Shown one piece after another: positions 41,128-49,758 of a stretch of 54,807 bases of DNA. Origin of the DNA: Chryseobacterium sp. (GTDB taxonomy: Bacteria; Bacteroidota; Bacteroidia; Flavobacteriales; Weeksellaceae); assembly GCA_003248755.1 (NCBI GenBank), contig QFQW01000016.1, positions 1-54,807 of the forward strand, given 5' to 3'. The translations under genes were made by a program, and so were the position numbers. The notes under the pieces were generated by a model that was not told the origin of the DNA, did no database searches, and saw nothing but the letters and a program-made list of their open reading frames with translations. The number at the start of each line of letters is the position of its first letter. The stretch's first letter is position 1.

Positions 41128-42072
41128 ATGAAGAAAATTGTATTTTTTTTATCGGCGTTAGGTTCGGTTTTGACCTTTTCGCAAAATGTAGGTTATGGAA
41201 AATCGGTTTCCAGATCATTATCCGGAACTGTTGAGGTTCAGCCAAAAGCCGCTGCAAAAGCAGAAAGCTGTAATGCTGTAGTTATTAATGATACCGAAGA
41301 AGAGAATGGTGTTTTCATTATAGGAAACGGTGGTCAGAAGGCTGCTGTTGATATCCCGATCGAGGCCAATCAAACAATTAAAATCAATAGTATCGTTGTA
41401 ACTCTTTCAAGTAAGCTTCCACCAACATTTGTCAATTTTGTCTTTTATAATAACGTTCTTTCCACACCGGAAGATCCGGAAGATCCAGCGAGAAATATCC
41501 CTAATCAACAGATTCTACAGATCACAGACAGTACAATCGAATCTTTTGAGGAAGTTGGATATGAACCTTTACATGAATTTGTAGTAAGAAAAGTAAAAAT
41601 CAAATTGGCCAATCCAATTTTATTGAACGGAACAATGTCTGATGGAAGAATCTGGATGGGTGTAAAATCCGATGCCAATGCTTGGTCAACAACTGCACAT
41701 TTTGACACAGGAGAAGGTGTGATTGGAGAAAGTGTTGCAATGGGCGGGAATAATTTTGATTGGTTCCAGTTAGTTAACATGGAAGGCTTGTATGAATTGA
41801 ATGCAGAATGTGATTTATTAGCTGTTTCTGATGCAAATTTTAATTCGAAAACAAATATTTATCCAAATCCAGCTCAGGATTTCTTTGAATATAAAGGTAT
41901 TAATGGAAATATCGTTTCTACAAATATCTATTCTTCTAATGGAAGTCTTGTGAAAGCAGTGAATTCTGGTGATTCTAAAATCAATGTAAGTAATTTGAAA
42001 AGCGGAGTTTATATTGTACAGACCAAAACATCAAACGGAAATACATTTACTAATAAGCTGATTAAAAAGTAA
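41128..42072 (+). CDS. T9SS type A sorting domain protein
   Basis: A 314-residue secreted protein with a signal peptide (1-19, LTFSQ), a beta-rich body without enzyme motif, and a C-terminal Por/T9SS domain (NIYPNPAQDFFEYKG, IYSSNGSLVKAV, LKSGVYIVQTK, FTNKLIKK). The body (NQTIKINSIVVTLSSKLPPTFVNFVFYNN, DGRIWMGVKSDANAWSTT) resembles sandwich-type surface proteins. It is a single gene downstream of the TPR-AraC regulator, which could control it. Function unknown. Confidence 0.88.
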   Translation: MKKIVFFLSALGSVLTFSQNVGYGKSVSRSLSGTVEVQPKAAAKAESCNAVVINDTEEENGVFIIGNGGQKAAVDIPIEANQTIKINSIVVTLSSKLPPTFVNFVFYNNVLSTPEDPEDPARNIPNQQILQITDSTIESFEEVGYEPLHEFVVRKVKIKLANPILLNGTMSDGRIWMGVKSDANAWSTTAHFDTGEGVIGESVAMGGNNFDWFQLVNMEGLYELNAECDLLAVSDANFNSKTNIYPNPAQDFFEYKGINGNIVSTNIYSSNGSLVKAVNSGDSKINVSNLKSGVYIVQTKTSNGNTFTNKLIKK

Positions 42073-42201
42073 TTCATCTATTTTTTAATTATATAAACAG
42101 AAAGTCTTGGGTTTTCTCTTGACTTTTTGTTGTTTAGTAATTTAAATTATGTCAGTCGTTCTAATTTTTCGAATCTGATTTTATAAGTCTGCAAATAGTT
42201 T

Positions 42202-42209
42202 TATATTTG
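42202..42209 (+). promoter_or_regulatory. -7 box of paaG-paaI
   Basis: TATATTTG matches TAnnTTTG, 15 bases before ATG 42225. The TTG at 42207 is part of this box, so it is not a start codon. Confidence 0.5.
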
Positions 42210-42224
42210 AAGAAAACCAAGATT

Positions 42225-43016
42225 ATGTATTCACAAATAGAGATAGATTCACAATTCGACGGAAAACTGCAATTGATTTATCTGAATCAGCCCGAAAGTT
42301 ATAACAGCCTTACTCAAATTATGCTGGGAGAATTGCGAAATGCTGTTCACAAATTCAGTAATGATGATAATGTAAGATGTGTTGCGATTGCGGGAAAAGG
42401 GAAAGCTTTTTGTGCAGGTCAGAACCTGAAAGAAGCCTTAGGTTTTGATGAAGATGACAGAACCATCCAGAGATTTGTCATCGAATATTATAATCCTTTG
42501 GTTGTCGAAATTGTGAAATGCAAAAAACCTGTAATAGCTTTAGTAAATGGACCAGCCGTTGGAGCAGGCGCAATGCTGGCTTCGATTTGTGATTTTACTT
42601 TGGCGACAGAAAGTTCGTATTTTTCTTTTGCCTTCGCCAATATCGGCTTGATTCCTGATACAGCCGGAACTTATTATCTGCCTAAATTGGTAGGAAGACA
42701 ATTAGCAAGTTATCTGTCTTTCACTGGGAAAAAAGTTCCTGCGACCGAAGCTAAGAAAATCGGTTTGGTTGCTGATGTTTTTGCAGATCCCGAATTTGTT
42801 GAAAAATCAATGGAAGTTTTAATTCAGCTTTCCCACGCTGCAACAACTGCACTTTATCTGACCAAAAAAGCTTTTAATAAATCTTATGATTTTTCATTAA
42901 GAGAACAACTGGATTACGAATCCATTATTCAGCAGGATGCTGCGGAAACCGAAGATTTCAAAGAAGGTGTTGCTGCTTTTATCGAAAAACGTCTGCCAAA
43001 TTATAAAGGGAAATAA
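42225..43016 (+). CDS. paaG: Enoyl-CoA hydratase/isomerase, PaaG-like
   Basis: A 263-residue crotonase-fold enzyme. It has the oxyanion-hole segment AIAGKGKAFCAGQNLKEA and the second glycine-rich motif VNGPAVGAGAMLASICDFTLA, and NIGLIPDTAG around the catalytic Asp. The NLxEA spacing and Asp at the second site match 2-(1,2-epoxy-1,2-dihydrophenyl)acetyl-CoA isomerase of phenylacetate breakdown. ATG 42225 is chosen from the promoter position. The next gene, a PaaI thioesterase, starts directly at its stop. The other paa genes are not in the window. Confidence 0.87.
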   Translation: MYSQIEIDSQFDGKLQLIYLNQPESYNSLTQIMLGELRNAVHKFSNDDNVRCVAIAGKGKAFCAGQNLKEALGFDEDDRTIQRFVIEYYNPLVVEIVKCKKPVIALVNGPAVGAGAMLASICDFTLATESSYFSFAFANIGLIPDTAGTYYLPKLVGRQLASYLSFTGKKVPATEAKKIGLVADVFADPEFVEKSMEVLIQLSHAATTALYLTKKAFNKSYDFSLREQLDYESIIQQDAAETEDFKEGVAAFIEKRLPNYKGK

Positions 43017-43439
43017 ATGAACGCAAGAGAAACGGCAGAATATATGTTTGAGAAAGACTTGTTTTCTCAATGGCTCGGAATTGAACTAACTGAAATCAAA
43101 GATAATTACTGCCTCATCAAAATGCCGGTCAAACCAGAAATGATTAACGGGCTTGGAACTGTTCACGGCGGTGTTACATTTGCTTTTGCAGATTCCGCAT
43201 TGGCGTTTTCTTCTAATAATTCCGGTGATGCTGCAGTGGCGCTTAACTGCTACATTAATTTTACAAAAGCGGCGAAAAATGGAGATGTTTTAACAGCCGA
43301 AAGTATTCTTCTGAACGATACCAGAAAAACTGCGGTTTATGATATCACAATCAAAAATCAGAATGATGAGGTTGTGGCAGGTTTCCGAGGAACGGTTTAT
43401 AAAATTGGAAAGAAAGTGACAGAATTGAAAAGCCTTTGA
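43017..43439 (+). CDS. paaI: PaaI-type hotdog thioesterase
   Basis: A 140-residue hotdog-fold acyl-CoA thioesterase. The GLGTVHGGVTFAFADSALAF motif carries the HGG loop and catalytic Asp of PaaI proteins, which release stalled phenylacetyl-CoA intermediates. It begins immediately after the paaG stop codon, so the two form an operon. Length is normal (140 in E. coli). Confidence 0.93.
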   Translation: MNARETAEYMFEKDLFSQWLGIELTEIKDNYCLIKMPVKPEMINGLGTVHGGVTFAFADSALAFSSNNSGDAAVALNCYINFTKAAKNGDVLTAESILLNDTRKTAVYDITIKNQNDEVVAGFRGTVYKIGKKVTELKSL

Positions 43440-43443
43440 GAAT

Positions 43444-43467
43444 CCTTCGAGAGCCTCAGGATGACAA
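43444..43467. repeat. Short dispersed repeat, inverted copy of 33002-33024
   Basis: CCTTCGAGAGCCTCAGGATG is, with two differences, the reverse complement of the stretch at 33002-33024. It lies right after the paaI stop. Confidence 0.65.
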
Positions 43468-43493
43468 TCATTGGAAAAAACTTCAAAATAAAT

Positions 43494-43534
43494 TTTGAAG
43501 TTTTAAAATAAATTATAACTTTGTAATTCAAAGT
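43494..43534 (+). promoter_or_regulatory. Promoter with overlapping palindromic operator
   Basis: TTTG (43494-43497), 18-base spacer, TAACTTTG (43516-43523). The -7 box is part of the palindrome ACTTTG-TAATT-CAAAGT (43518-43534), so a bound regulator would block it. A near copy lies at 44941-44959. Confidence 0.6.
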
Positions 43535-43541
43535 TCTTTTT

Positions 43542-44159
43542 ATGGAATCGAAAAATTATCAAGATGAATTAGCGCATATCCGTCAAATGATGGAACGCAG
43601 TTCGAGATTTATTTCATTAAGTGGTTTATCTGGTGTTGTTGCGGGAATCGTTGCTTTGCTTGGCTCTGTTTATGTTTATTTTATTTTCCAGAGAGAAGGG
43701 GTTGATTACTTTGATGGACAAAGAAATATTTACACACCGGCTTTGGCTCAGGAATTATTCTTTGTTGCTTTGGTGATTTTAGTTTTGGCAATTTCCAGCG
43801 GATATATTTTCACAGCAAGAAAAAGTAAAAAGAAAAACCTGAAAGTCTGGGATTCTGTTACCAAAAAACTCTTAGCCAACTTTTCAATTCCGTTAATTGC
43901 AGGCGGATTTTTTTGCATCGCACTTTGGTATCATCATTATTTTCCTTTAATTGCGCCGTCAATGCTTATTTTTTATGGATTGGCTTTGATTAATGCAGAA
44001 CATTATACCCTAAGTGATGTCAAATATCTTGGGATTTGTGAAGTCATTCTTGGAATTATAGCATTGTTTTGGCTTGGTTGGGGATTGATATTTTGGACAA
44101 TTGGATTTGGATTTTTGCATATTTTTTACGGGATTTTGATGTATAGGAAGTATGATTAG
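43542..44159 (+). CDS. Polytopic membrane protein in winged-helix regulator cluster
   Basis: A 205-residue protein with an N-terminal cytoplasmic helix (ELAHIRQMMERSSRF) and about five transmembrane helices (about 24-44, 70-91, 112-130, 132-150, 165-200). No family is named with certainty; similar proteins sit before small winged-helix regulators in Flavobacteriia. It is preceded by the palindromic promoter-operator. A four-helix-bundle insert now separates it from the regulator gene. Confidence 0.78.
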   Translation: MESKNYQDELAHIRQMMERSSRFISLSGLSGVVAGIVALLGSVYVYFIFQREGVDYFDGQRNIYTPALAQELFFVALVILVLAISSGYIFTARKSKKKNLKVWDSVTKKLLANFSIPLIAGGFFCIALWYHHYFPLIAPSMLIFYGLALINAEHYTLSDVKYLGICEVILGIIALFWLGWGLIFWTIGFGFLHIFYGILMYRKYD

Positions 44160-44171
44160 GAATTTAGTTTT

Positions 44172-44623
44172 TTAGTAGTCAGTTGCTTAGTTAAATTTTT
44201 ATGGGAACAGTTTTATCTTTTCAAGATTTGGTGGTTTGGCAAAAAGCGCATCAATTTGTTTTAGAAATTTATTCTTTAACAAAAAGCTTTCCTAAAGATG
44301 AATTATATGCGTTGACTAATCAAATAAGAAGGGCCTCTGTTTCTATTCCTGCGAATATTGCTGAAGGATTTACAAAAAAGACTTTAGCAAATAAAATTAA
44401 TTTTCTTTCCCATTCTAAAGGTTCATTAGAAGAAGTGAAGTATTATTTAATATTAGCAAAAGACCTAAATTATATCTCATTAAATGATTTCGAAAAGCTG
44501 ACACAAGATACTGAAGAAGTTAGTAAATTAATTAATGGATACGCAAAATCAATTAAAAATTATCACGAAAATAATCCAAATAAATAACCTAACAACTGAT
44601 TAGCTAAGTAACTGATTAACTAA
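44172..44623. mobile_element. IVP-like insert: four-helix-bundle gene in inverted repeats
   Basis: A 23-base arm (44172-44194, TTAGTAGTCAGTTGCTTAG...) and a 24-base arm (44600-44623, TTAGCTAAGTAACTGATTA...) are imperfect reverse complements with about 3 mismatches and one extra base. They flank the four-helix-bundle gene by 6 and 12 bases. Such genes are known from 23S rRNA intervening sequences, which also have terminal inverted repeats; here the unit stands between protein genes. Mobility is inferred. Confidence 0.6.
44201..44587 (+). CDS. Four helix bundle protein (S23/IVP family)
   Basis: A 128-residue helical protein of the 23S rRNA-intervening-sequence-protein family. Signature segments: FQDLVVWQKAHQFVLEIY, FPKDELYALTNQIRRASVSIPANIAEGF, FLSHSKGSLEEVKYYL and a C-terminal helix. 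Members form pentamers with a basic surface and are related to Avd of diversity-generating retroelements, but no reverse transcriptase is nearby. It is enclosed by inverted repeats and interrupts the membrane protein-regulator pair. Confidence 0.95.
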   Translation: MGTVLSFQDLVVWQKAHQFVLEIYSLTKSFPKDELYALTNQIRRASVSIPANIAEGFTKKTLANKINFLSHSKGSLEEVKYYLILAKDLNYISLNDFEKLTQDTEEVSKLINGYAKSIKNYHENNPNK

Positions 44624-44629
44624 CCAAAT

Positions 44630-44920
44630 ATGCTTAATATCAATCAACTCAACAAAGAATTCGAAAGTCGTGTAAGATTGGGCATTATGTCCGTTCTTAT
44701 GGTCAACGATTGGGTTGATTTTACCGAAATGAAAAACTTGTTAAATGCAACCGACGGAAATCTCGCAAGCCACAGTTCAGCTCTTGAAAAAGCGGAATAT
44801 ATTGAAATCAAAAAAGAATTTGTTGGTAAGAAACCAAAAACATCTTACCGTGTTACACAAAAGGGGAGAGATGCGTTCACAGAACATATCAACAACTTAG
44901 AAAAATTGTTGGGAAAGTAA
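44630..44920 (+). CDS. Small winged-helix transcriptional regulator
   Basis: A 96-residue protein with a winged-helix fold of MarR/ArsR-like type: SRVRLGIMSVLMVNDWVDFTEMKNLL, recognition helix GNLASHSSALEKAEYI, wing KKEFVGKKPKTSYRVTQKG, then a C-terminal dimer helix. This matches the short transcriptional regulators (HTH_27-like) often next to membrane proteins in Bacteroidota. It is the best candidate to bind the ACTTTG-N5-CAAAGT palindromes before the flanking genes. The ATG lies 6 bases after the right arm of the insert. Confidence 0.88.
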   Translation: MLNINQLNKEFESRVRLGIMSVLMVNDWVDFTEMKNLLNATDGNLASHSSALEKAEYIEIKKEFVGKKPKTSYRVTQKGRDAFTEHINNLEKLLGK

Positions 44921-44940
44921 TCTCAATTTTTTTTGAAAAT

Positions 44941-44959
44941 TAACTTTGTAATTCAAAGA
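44941..44959 (+). promoter_or_regulatory. Second palindromic operator and -7 box
   Basis: TAACTTTG (44941-44948) overlaps ACTTTG-TAATT-CAAAGA (44943-44959). The 33 bases before ATG 44970 are also similar to those before ATG 45303, where the left arm has decayed. Confidence 0.55.
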
Positions 44960-44969
44960 ACTTTATATT

Positions 44970-45260
44970 ATGAAAGAGTTTAATTGTTTACTTTTTGCTA
45001 AAAGGGTGTTTGGTTCATCTTTATGTTTTGGATTAATGATATTGATAGGATATTTTATTTTTCAAAGCTGGTTTTTTATCATTTTCGGTTATTTCTTTTT
45101 AGTTAGCGCATTTATAATCAATACTCTTGTTATTATATTTTTTTTAATTACGGCATTATTATACAGAGATAAAAGAATTGAATGTTTTCATTCTATTTTA
45201 ATAATTGGACTTAATATTCCACTTGCAATTTTTTGTATGATACTCGGAACAAGTTTTTAA
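44970..45260 (+). CDS. Small three-helix membrane protein
   Basis: A 96-residue hydrophobic protein with about three transmembrane segments (about 13-35, 38-62, 75-92). It follows the winged-helix regulator and carries the same palindromic upstream site as the 205-residue membrane protein. No family is recognised. It may be a small inner membrane partner of that system or a downstream target. Confidence 0.65.
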   Translation: MKEFNCLLFAKRVFGSSLCFGLMILIGYFIFQSWFFIIFGYFFLVSAFIINTLVIIFFLITALLYRDKRIECFHSILIIGLNIPLAIFCMILGTSF

Positions 45261-45302
45261 AAAAAATAATTTTTAGCTTCCAAATTCAAAGAGCTTCATA
45301 TT

Positions 45303-46139
45303 ATGACCAGAAAATCATTCATCAAAAAATCTTTACTAGCCACTGCAGGTTTATCATTATTCTACAGTTGGCAGATAGAACCATTTTGGCTGGAGTTTGT
45401 CAAACAAGATTTACCAATTAAAAATCTACCTTCAAAGCTTCACAACAAAATCCTGATGCAGATTTCAGATTTGCACGTTGGTAACAGATTCGATTACAAT
45501 TATTTGATAGAATCATTCAAAAAAGCGAAAGCTTATAAGCCGGATATTGTAGTTTATACAGGTGATTTCGTTTGCTGGGAAAATAATCCGGAACAATTTG
45601 AACAATTGAAAATCGTAATGAAAGAAACCGTTCTCGGAACTTTAGAAACTGTTGCAATTCTCGGTAATCACGATTACGGCGCAGAATGGAAAGAAGAATA
45701 TGTTGCTGATGAAATTTCAAATATTATAAACGATTCCAAAATCCAAATGCTTCGAGATGAGAAAGCTGATATTTCAGGTCTTAATATTTATGGATTCGAG
45801 GAATTATGGGGAATGAATTTTCATCCAGAAAATCTGACCAAAATCATCAATCCAAATGAAGCCAATCTCGTCCTTTGCCACAATCCTGACGTTTGTGATT
45901 TGGATGTATGGAACAATTATCAAGGCTGGATTCTTTCAGGACATACACACGGCGGACAATGCAAACCACCTTTTCTTCCGCCATTGATTCTCCCTGTTAA
46001 AAATAGAAAATACACATCAGGAATCATCGATTTGGAAGACGGAAGAATGCTTTACATCAATCGTGCTTTGGGACATTCTTACCAGGTCAGGTTCAATTGC
46101 AGACCGGAGATTACAATCTTTACACTTAAATCAGTATAA
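45303..46139 (+). CDS. Calcineurin-like metallophosphoesterase (YaeI type)
   Basis: A 278-residue protein with an N-terminal Tat-like or signal anchor (MTRKSFIKKSLLATAGLSLF) and the full metallophosphoesterase motif series: SDLHVG (D-x-H), YTGDF (GD), ILGNHDYG (GNHD), HNPD and SGHTHGGQ (GHxH). It binds two metal ions and probably hydrolyses phospholipid-type or cyclic phosphoesters at the membrane. Its leader is a decayed copy of the palindromic site before the previous gene, 42 bases upstream, so it may share that operon. Confidence 0.92.
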   Translation: MTRKSFIKKSLLATAGLSLFYSWQIEPFWLEFVKQDLPIKNLPSKLHNKILMQISDLHVGNRFDYNYLIESFKKAKAYKPDIVVYTGDFVCWENNPEQFEQLKIVMKETVLGTLETVAILGNHDYGAEWKEEYVADEISNIINDSKIQMLRDEKADISGLNIYGFEELWGMNFHPENLTKIINPNEANLVLCHNPDVCDLDVWNNYQGWILSGHTHGGQCKPPFLPPLILPVKNRKYTSGIIDLEDGRMLYINRALGHSYQVRFNCRPEITIFTLKSV

Positions 46140-46296
46140 ATTTTAGCCAAAATGACACAAAGATTTCACTGATAGTTTATTTGACGAAGTCTAAACCTTG
46201 TGACCTTAAAATATCAGAATATTAAGAAAATAGTGCTCTTTGTGTAAAACACTTGTGACCCTTGTGTTTCAAAAAATCAAAAATCATTTATAAATT

Positions 46297-47688
46297 ATGA
46301 AAAAACACCATCTCATCTTCATCACAGTTTTGGCAGTTATCATTCTATTTTACAAAGAATATATTGCACTTAACCTCGGGATTTTTGGAATCTTCTTGAG
46401 CATCTTAACCTTCACCCAAACTAAACCTGAATTCAAAAATAAAACTTTTCTCACACTTTTTGTGACTTCCATTTTTTCATCATTGGCATTTGCCTGGTTT
46501 GGCGATACAATTTCGTTTGTCGCTGTTTTTGTGTCTGTATTTTTGCTGAGGTTCAAAGGAATATATCCGAAACTAAAACCATTTCTATATATTGAAGTTC
46601 TATTGTTGAATCTCTTCACATTCTTGGGAAGAGTTTTCAACATAGAGCAATGGTACGAGAGGTCCAAAGAAAGAAACTTTAGCAAAAAACTCATCACATT
46701 TGTATTGATTCCGGGATTATTTGTGACTATTTTCTTTTTTATTTACACCCGTGGAAGCGACCATTTTGCAAATCTGTTCAGAGATTGTGAGCTTGAGTTT
46801 CAACCTTTGACTTTTATTGTCTTGGCAATTATCGGGTTTTATTTGGGATTTATTTTCTGGAATTTCGGAGTGGATAGATTCATATTCAAACAAAATAGGT
46901 ATTTGAATGACGATTTTTCCGGTTTAGTAAAAATTCAAAAGCCAACCTTCTCTTTTCTGGATATCGATTCCGAAAGAACAAGCGGGCTGATTTCTTTTTC
47001 TGCGCTTAACATTCTGCTTTTGGTTTTCATTGCAACTTACAATTACGAGCAATTTTTCGAAGTTACAAAATCTGCTGACGGTTTGAGCGCCGAAACGCAC
47101 GAACGTGTGAATGCCGTGATAATGTCCATTGTAATGGCAATCCTTGTAATTCTTTTCTATTTTAAAAAAGGGTTCAATTTCGATAACAAAGCAAAATCTC
47201 TGAAAATTTCCGCTAAAATCTGGATAGTTCTCAATGCTGCTTTGGTAGTTTCAGCCTCTCTCAAAAACTCAGAATATATCATCAGTTATGGCTTGACTTA
47301 CAAACGGTTGGGAGTTTATGCATTTTTGGCAATGGCTCTGATTGGTTTGATTTTTACGTTCATCAAAATCCAGAAAAAAAAGACCAATGCATTTCTTTTC
47401 AACAAAATGTTTTGGGCTTGTTATGGCTTGATTTTGGTTTGCAGTTACATCAACTGGGGCGGAATTATCACTTCCAATAATATTAGGAGAAAGGATTTTG
47501 CAGACCATTATCACTTGGTTTCCATCAATTATAATGAAAAAATATTGCTGGATCATGCTGAGAAAACGGGAAATATCGAAATGAAAAATCAACTTAAAGA
47601 AAGAATCGAATCTTATCAGAAAGAAACATTTCTCTCAAAAATTTTATATTATGAAACGATCAATATCGAAAAGCAAAAAAGTAACTAA
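46297..47688 (+). CDS. DUF4173-like polytopic membrane protein
   Basis: A 463-residue protein with about 11 transmembrane helices. The segment SFSALNILLLVFIATYNYEQFF, ETHERVNAVIMSIVMAILVILF and GLTYKRLGVYAFLAMALIGLIF follows the DUF4153/DUF4173 pattern, in which the second motif is usually YAEYVRxGF. Its 3' end overlaps the next gene by 38 bases. Function unknown; family members are often near regulators and may form small regulatory membrane complexes. Confidence 0.78.
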   Translation: MKKHHLIFITVLAVIILFYKEYIALNLGIFGIFLSILTFTQTKPEFKNKTFLTLFVTSIFSSLAFAWFGDTISFVAVFVSVFLLRFKGIYPKLKPFLYIEVLLLNLFTFLGRVFNIEQWYERSKERNFSKKLITFVLIPGLFVTIFFFIYTRGSDHFANLFRDCELEFQPLTFIVLAIIGFYLGFIFWNFGVDRFIFKQNRYLNDDFSGLVKIQKPTFSFLDIDSERTSGLISFSALNILLLVFIATYNYEQFFEVTKSADGLSAETHERVNAVIMSIVMAILVILFYFKKGFNFDNKAKSLKISAKIWIVLNAALVVSASLKNSEYIISYGLTYKRLGVYAFLAMALIGLIFTFIKIQKKKTNAFLFNKMFWACYGLILVCSYINWGGIITSNNIRRKDFADHYHLVSINYNEKILLDHAEKTGNIEMKNQLKERIESYQKETFLSKILYYETINIEKQKSN

Positions 47689-48148
47689 TTTAAAATATTT
47701 GGCATTAGTTCCATTGTTTTTGGTCGCTTGTAAAAAGGAGCCGAAAATCAAAGACCAAAAAGTAGATACGGTCACTACGATTGAAAAACCGGTAGATTCA
47801 CTTTCAACAATTCTGAAAACCGAAAAAGAATCGAATCAGAATATCGTCACAGTGGATGCTTCTAAAATGCCGATCCGGCTGAATTTGGAAATCACAAATC
47901 CAAATGACCAAATTATTTTGAGATTAGAAAACCTTGAACAAGCTCAAATCAAAGGTTACCTGAAAACTGAAAAACCGATGAATATTAGATTCAATCAAAT
48001 CAGAATGCCAGACAATACATTCGACGGCCCATTTGGGCAAACCATTGAGTACAACACTAAACAAAAAGGAGAATATTGGCTGATATTAGCCAAAAGCAAT
48101 ATGGCAGAAGGAACGCCGGTCGGAAAATTCTTTGTGAAAATAGAATAA
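47651..48148 (+). CDS. Lipoprotein of unknown function
   Basis: A 165-residue lipoprotein (lipobox FLVAC, Cys27), preceded by a basic stretch. The mature part has a Lys/Thr/Glu linker and a beta-sandwich-like domain (IRLNLEITNPNDQIILRLENLEQAQIKGYL, KGEYWLILAKSNMAEGTPVGKFFVKIE). It starts inside the 3' end of the DUF4173-like gene (38-base overlap in a different frame). The overlap is unusually long but both frames look coding. Ends at a clear terminator. Confidence 0.75.
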   Translation: MKRSISKSKKVTNLKYLALVPLFLVACKKEPKIKDQKVDTVTTIEKPVDSLSTILKTEKESNQNIVTVDASKMPIRLNLEITNPNDQIILRLENLEQAQIKGYLKTEKPMNIRFNQIRMPDNTFDGPFGQTIEYNTKQKGEYWLILAKSNMAEGTPVGKFFVKIE

Positions 48149-48174
48149 AAAAACCGCCAATACAGACGGTTTTT
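48149..48174. terminator. Bidirectional terminator before rpoN
   Basis: AAAAACCG (48149-48156) pairs with CGGTTTTT (48167-48174), loop of 10 bases, A and T runs on both sides. Confidence 0.8.
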
Positions 48175-48176
48175 AA

Positions 48177-49640
48177 TTATAATTCTTTCCTCAATCTTGC
48201 TACAGGAATATTTAATTGTTCTCTGTATTTTGCAATTGTTCTCCTTGCAATATTGTATCCTTTTTCTTTTAGGATACCCACAAGAGCATCATCTGTATAA
48301 GGTTTTCTCTTGTTTTCTTTGTCAATAGCTTCTTGGAGATGAGTCTTGATCTCTTTCGTTGAAACCTCTTCCCCATCATCATTAGTTAAAGAATCTGAAA
48401 ATAAGTTTTTCAAATAAACAATTCCGTTTGGCGTGTCAGCATATTTACTTTTCACTACCCTAGAAATTGTCGAAATATCAAATCCTGTAATATCTGCCAC
48501 GTCCTTCAAAATCATCGGTTTGATATTTTTGTCGTCGCCTGTTAAAAAATAATCCTTTTGAAGTTTTACAATCGCCGTAATAGTTTGCAAAAGTGTATTT
48601 TGTCTTTGATTAATAGCATCAATATACCATTTTGCCGCATCCAGTTTTTGCTTGATGAAAAGTGCGGCCTGCTTATGTTCCGCAGATTTTTTATCGTTGG
48701 AATAAGTAGAAAGAATTTCTTTGTATTCATCAGAAACTCTTAATGTTGGAGCATTTTTGTTATTCAAAGATGGGATAACTTGATTGTCCTTAATCTGAAT
48801 TACAAAATCAGGAATAATTTCTTGATTGATAGTAATCGTTTGGGTATCAAAATTACCGCCCACTTTTGGAGAAAGTCTGGAAATCTCATCCAAAGCTTCT
48901 TTCAAATCTTCTTCGTCGATATCATATTTCTGAAGAATTTTGTTGTAATGTTTATTGGCAAGAGCTTCAAATTGATTTCTCAAAATATTCCCAGCCAAAA
49001 TAACCGCAGAGTCAGAGCTTACTTTTTTCTCAATCTGTAAAAGAAGACATTCTCTCAAATCTCTTGCGCCAACTCCAGGTGGATCTAGCTTTTGAACATA
49101 ATTTTCAAGGACATCTGTTACTTTTTCAATAGTTGTATAAATACCTTGAGAAAAAGCCAAATCGTCAACAATAGATTTGATTTCTCTCCTCAGATAACCG
49201 TCTGTATCAAGATTTCCGATAATATATTCTGCAATTTTCAAATCTTCGTCGTCAATATTGGAAAGTCTGATTTGCTCCAGAAGGTAGTCGTAAAGAGTCT
49301 GTCCTTCAGTTAGCAGAGATTGATTATCAAATTCTTCGTCATCAGCAGAATAGTTGCTGGAAGCAGTTTTGTAACTTGGCTCATCATCATAAAGATATTC
49401 ATCAACATCAAAATCGGTTTCGATGCTTTCGTTGCCTTCACTTTCATATTCTTCATCTGCTTTGGAGTAATCTTCCTCAGAATTTTCATCTGCTACTTTT
49501 TCTAAAGCAGGATTTTCTTCCAATTCTCTTTCAAGCTCTTCTTCAAATTCCAAAGTATGAAGCTGAATCAACTTCATCAACTGAATCTGCTGAGGTGCTA
49601 ATTTTTGTCCGAGTTTAAGCTGTAGATTTTGCTTTAGCAT
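48177..49640 (-). CDS. rpoN: RNA polymerase sigma-54 factor RpoN
   Basis: A 487-residue sigma factor. Region I is Gln/Leu-rich (QLKLGQKLAPQQIQLMKLIQL), region II strongly acidic (residues about 45-95), the core-binding domain follows, and the C-terminus has the HTH and the RpoN box (ARRTIAKYREQLNIP) that reads the -24 element. Length is close to the norm (477 in E. coli). It is a single gene, convergent with the DUF4173-lipoprotein genes. Sigma-54 promoter recognition needs enhancer-binding ATPases, none of which lies here. Confidence 0.97.
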   Translation of the reverse strand: MLKQNLQLKLGQKLAPQQIQLMKLIQLHTLEFEEELERELEENPALEKVADENSEEDYSKADEEYESEGNESIETDFDVDEYLYDDEPSYKTASSNYSADDEEFDNQSLLTEGQTLYDYLLEQIRLSNIDDEDLKIAEYIIGNLDTDGYLRREIKSIVDDLAFSQGIYTTIEKVTDVLENYVQKLDPPGVGARDLRECLLLQIEKKVSSDSAVILAGNILRNQFEALANKHYNKILQKYDIDEEDLKEALDEISRLSPKVGGNFDTQTITINQEIIPDFVIQIKDNQVIPSLNNKNAPTLRVSDEYKEILSTYSNDKKSAEHKQAALFIKQKLDAAKWYIDAINQRQNTLLQTITAIVKLQKDYFLTGDDKNIKPMILKDVADITGFDISTISRVVKSKYADTPNGIVYLKNLFSDSLTNDDGEEVSTKEIKTHLQEAIDKENKRKPYTDDALVGILKEKGYNIARRTIAKYREQLNIPVARLRKEL

Positions 49641-49758
49641 AGGTTTTGTTAATTAATAATTGAATTAATATTTACGAAGTTAAAAATTAATTTCATAAAA
49701 ACAACAAGTTTAGCACGATTTTTGATGTTAGATTGTAAGTTAAATAGTTAGTTAATTA

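Noticed and set aside
44201..44587. Diversity-generating retroelement accessory protein (Avd)
   Set aside because: The four-helix-bundle family is related to Avd, but no reverse transcriptase, template or variable repeat is present.
47651..47688. Frameshift joining the DUF4173-like gene and the lipoprotein
   Set aside because: The second frame has its own start with a lipoprotein signal and a different domain, so two overlapping genes are more likely.
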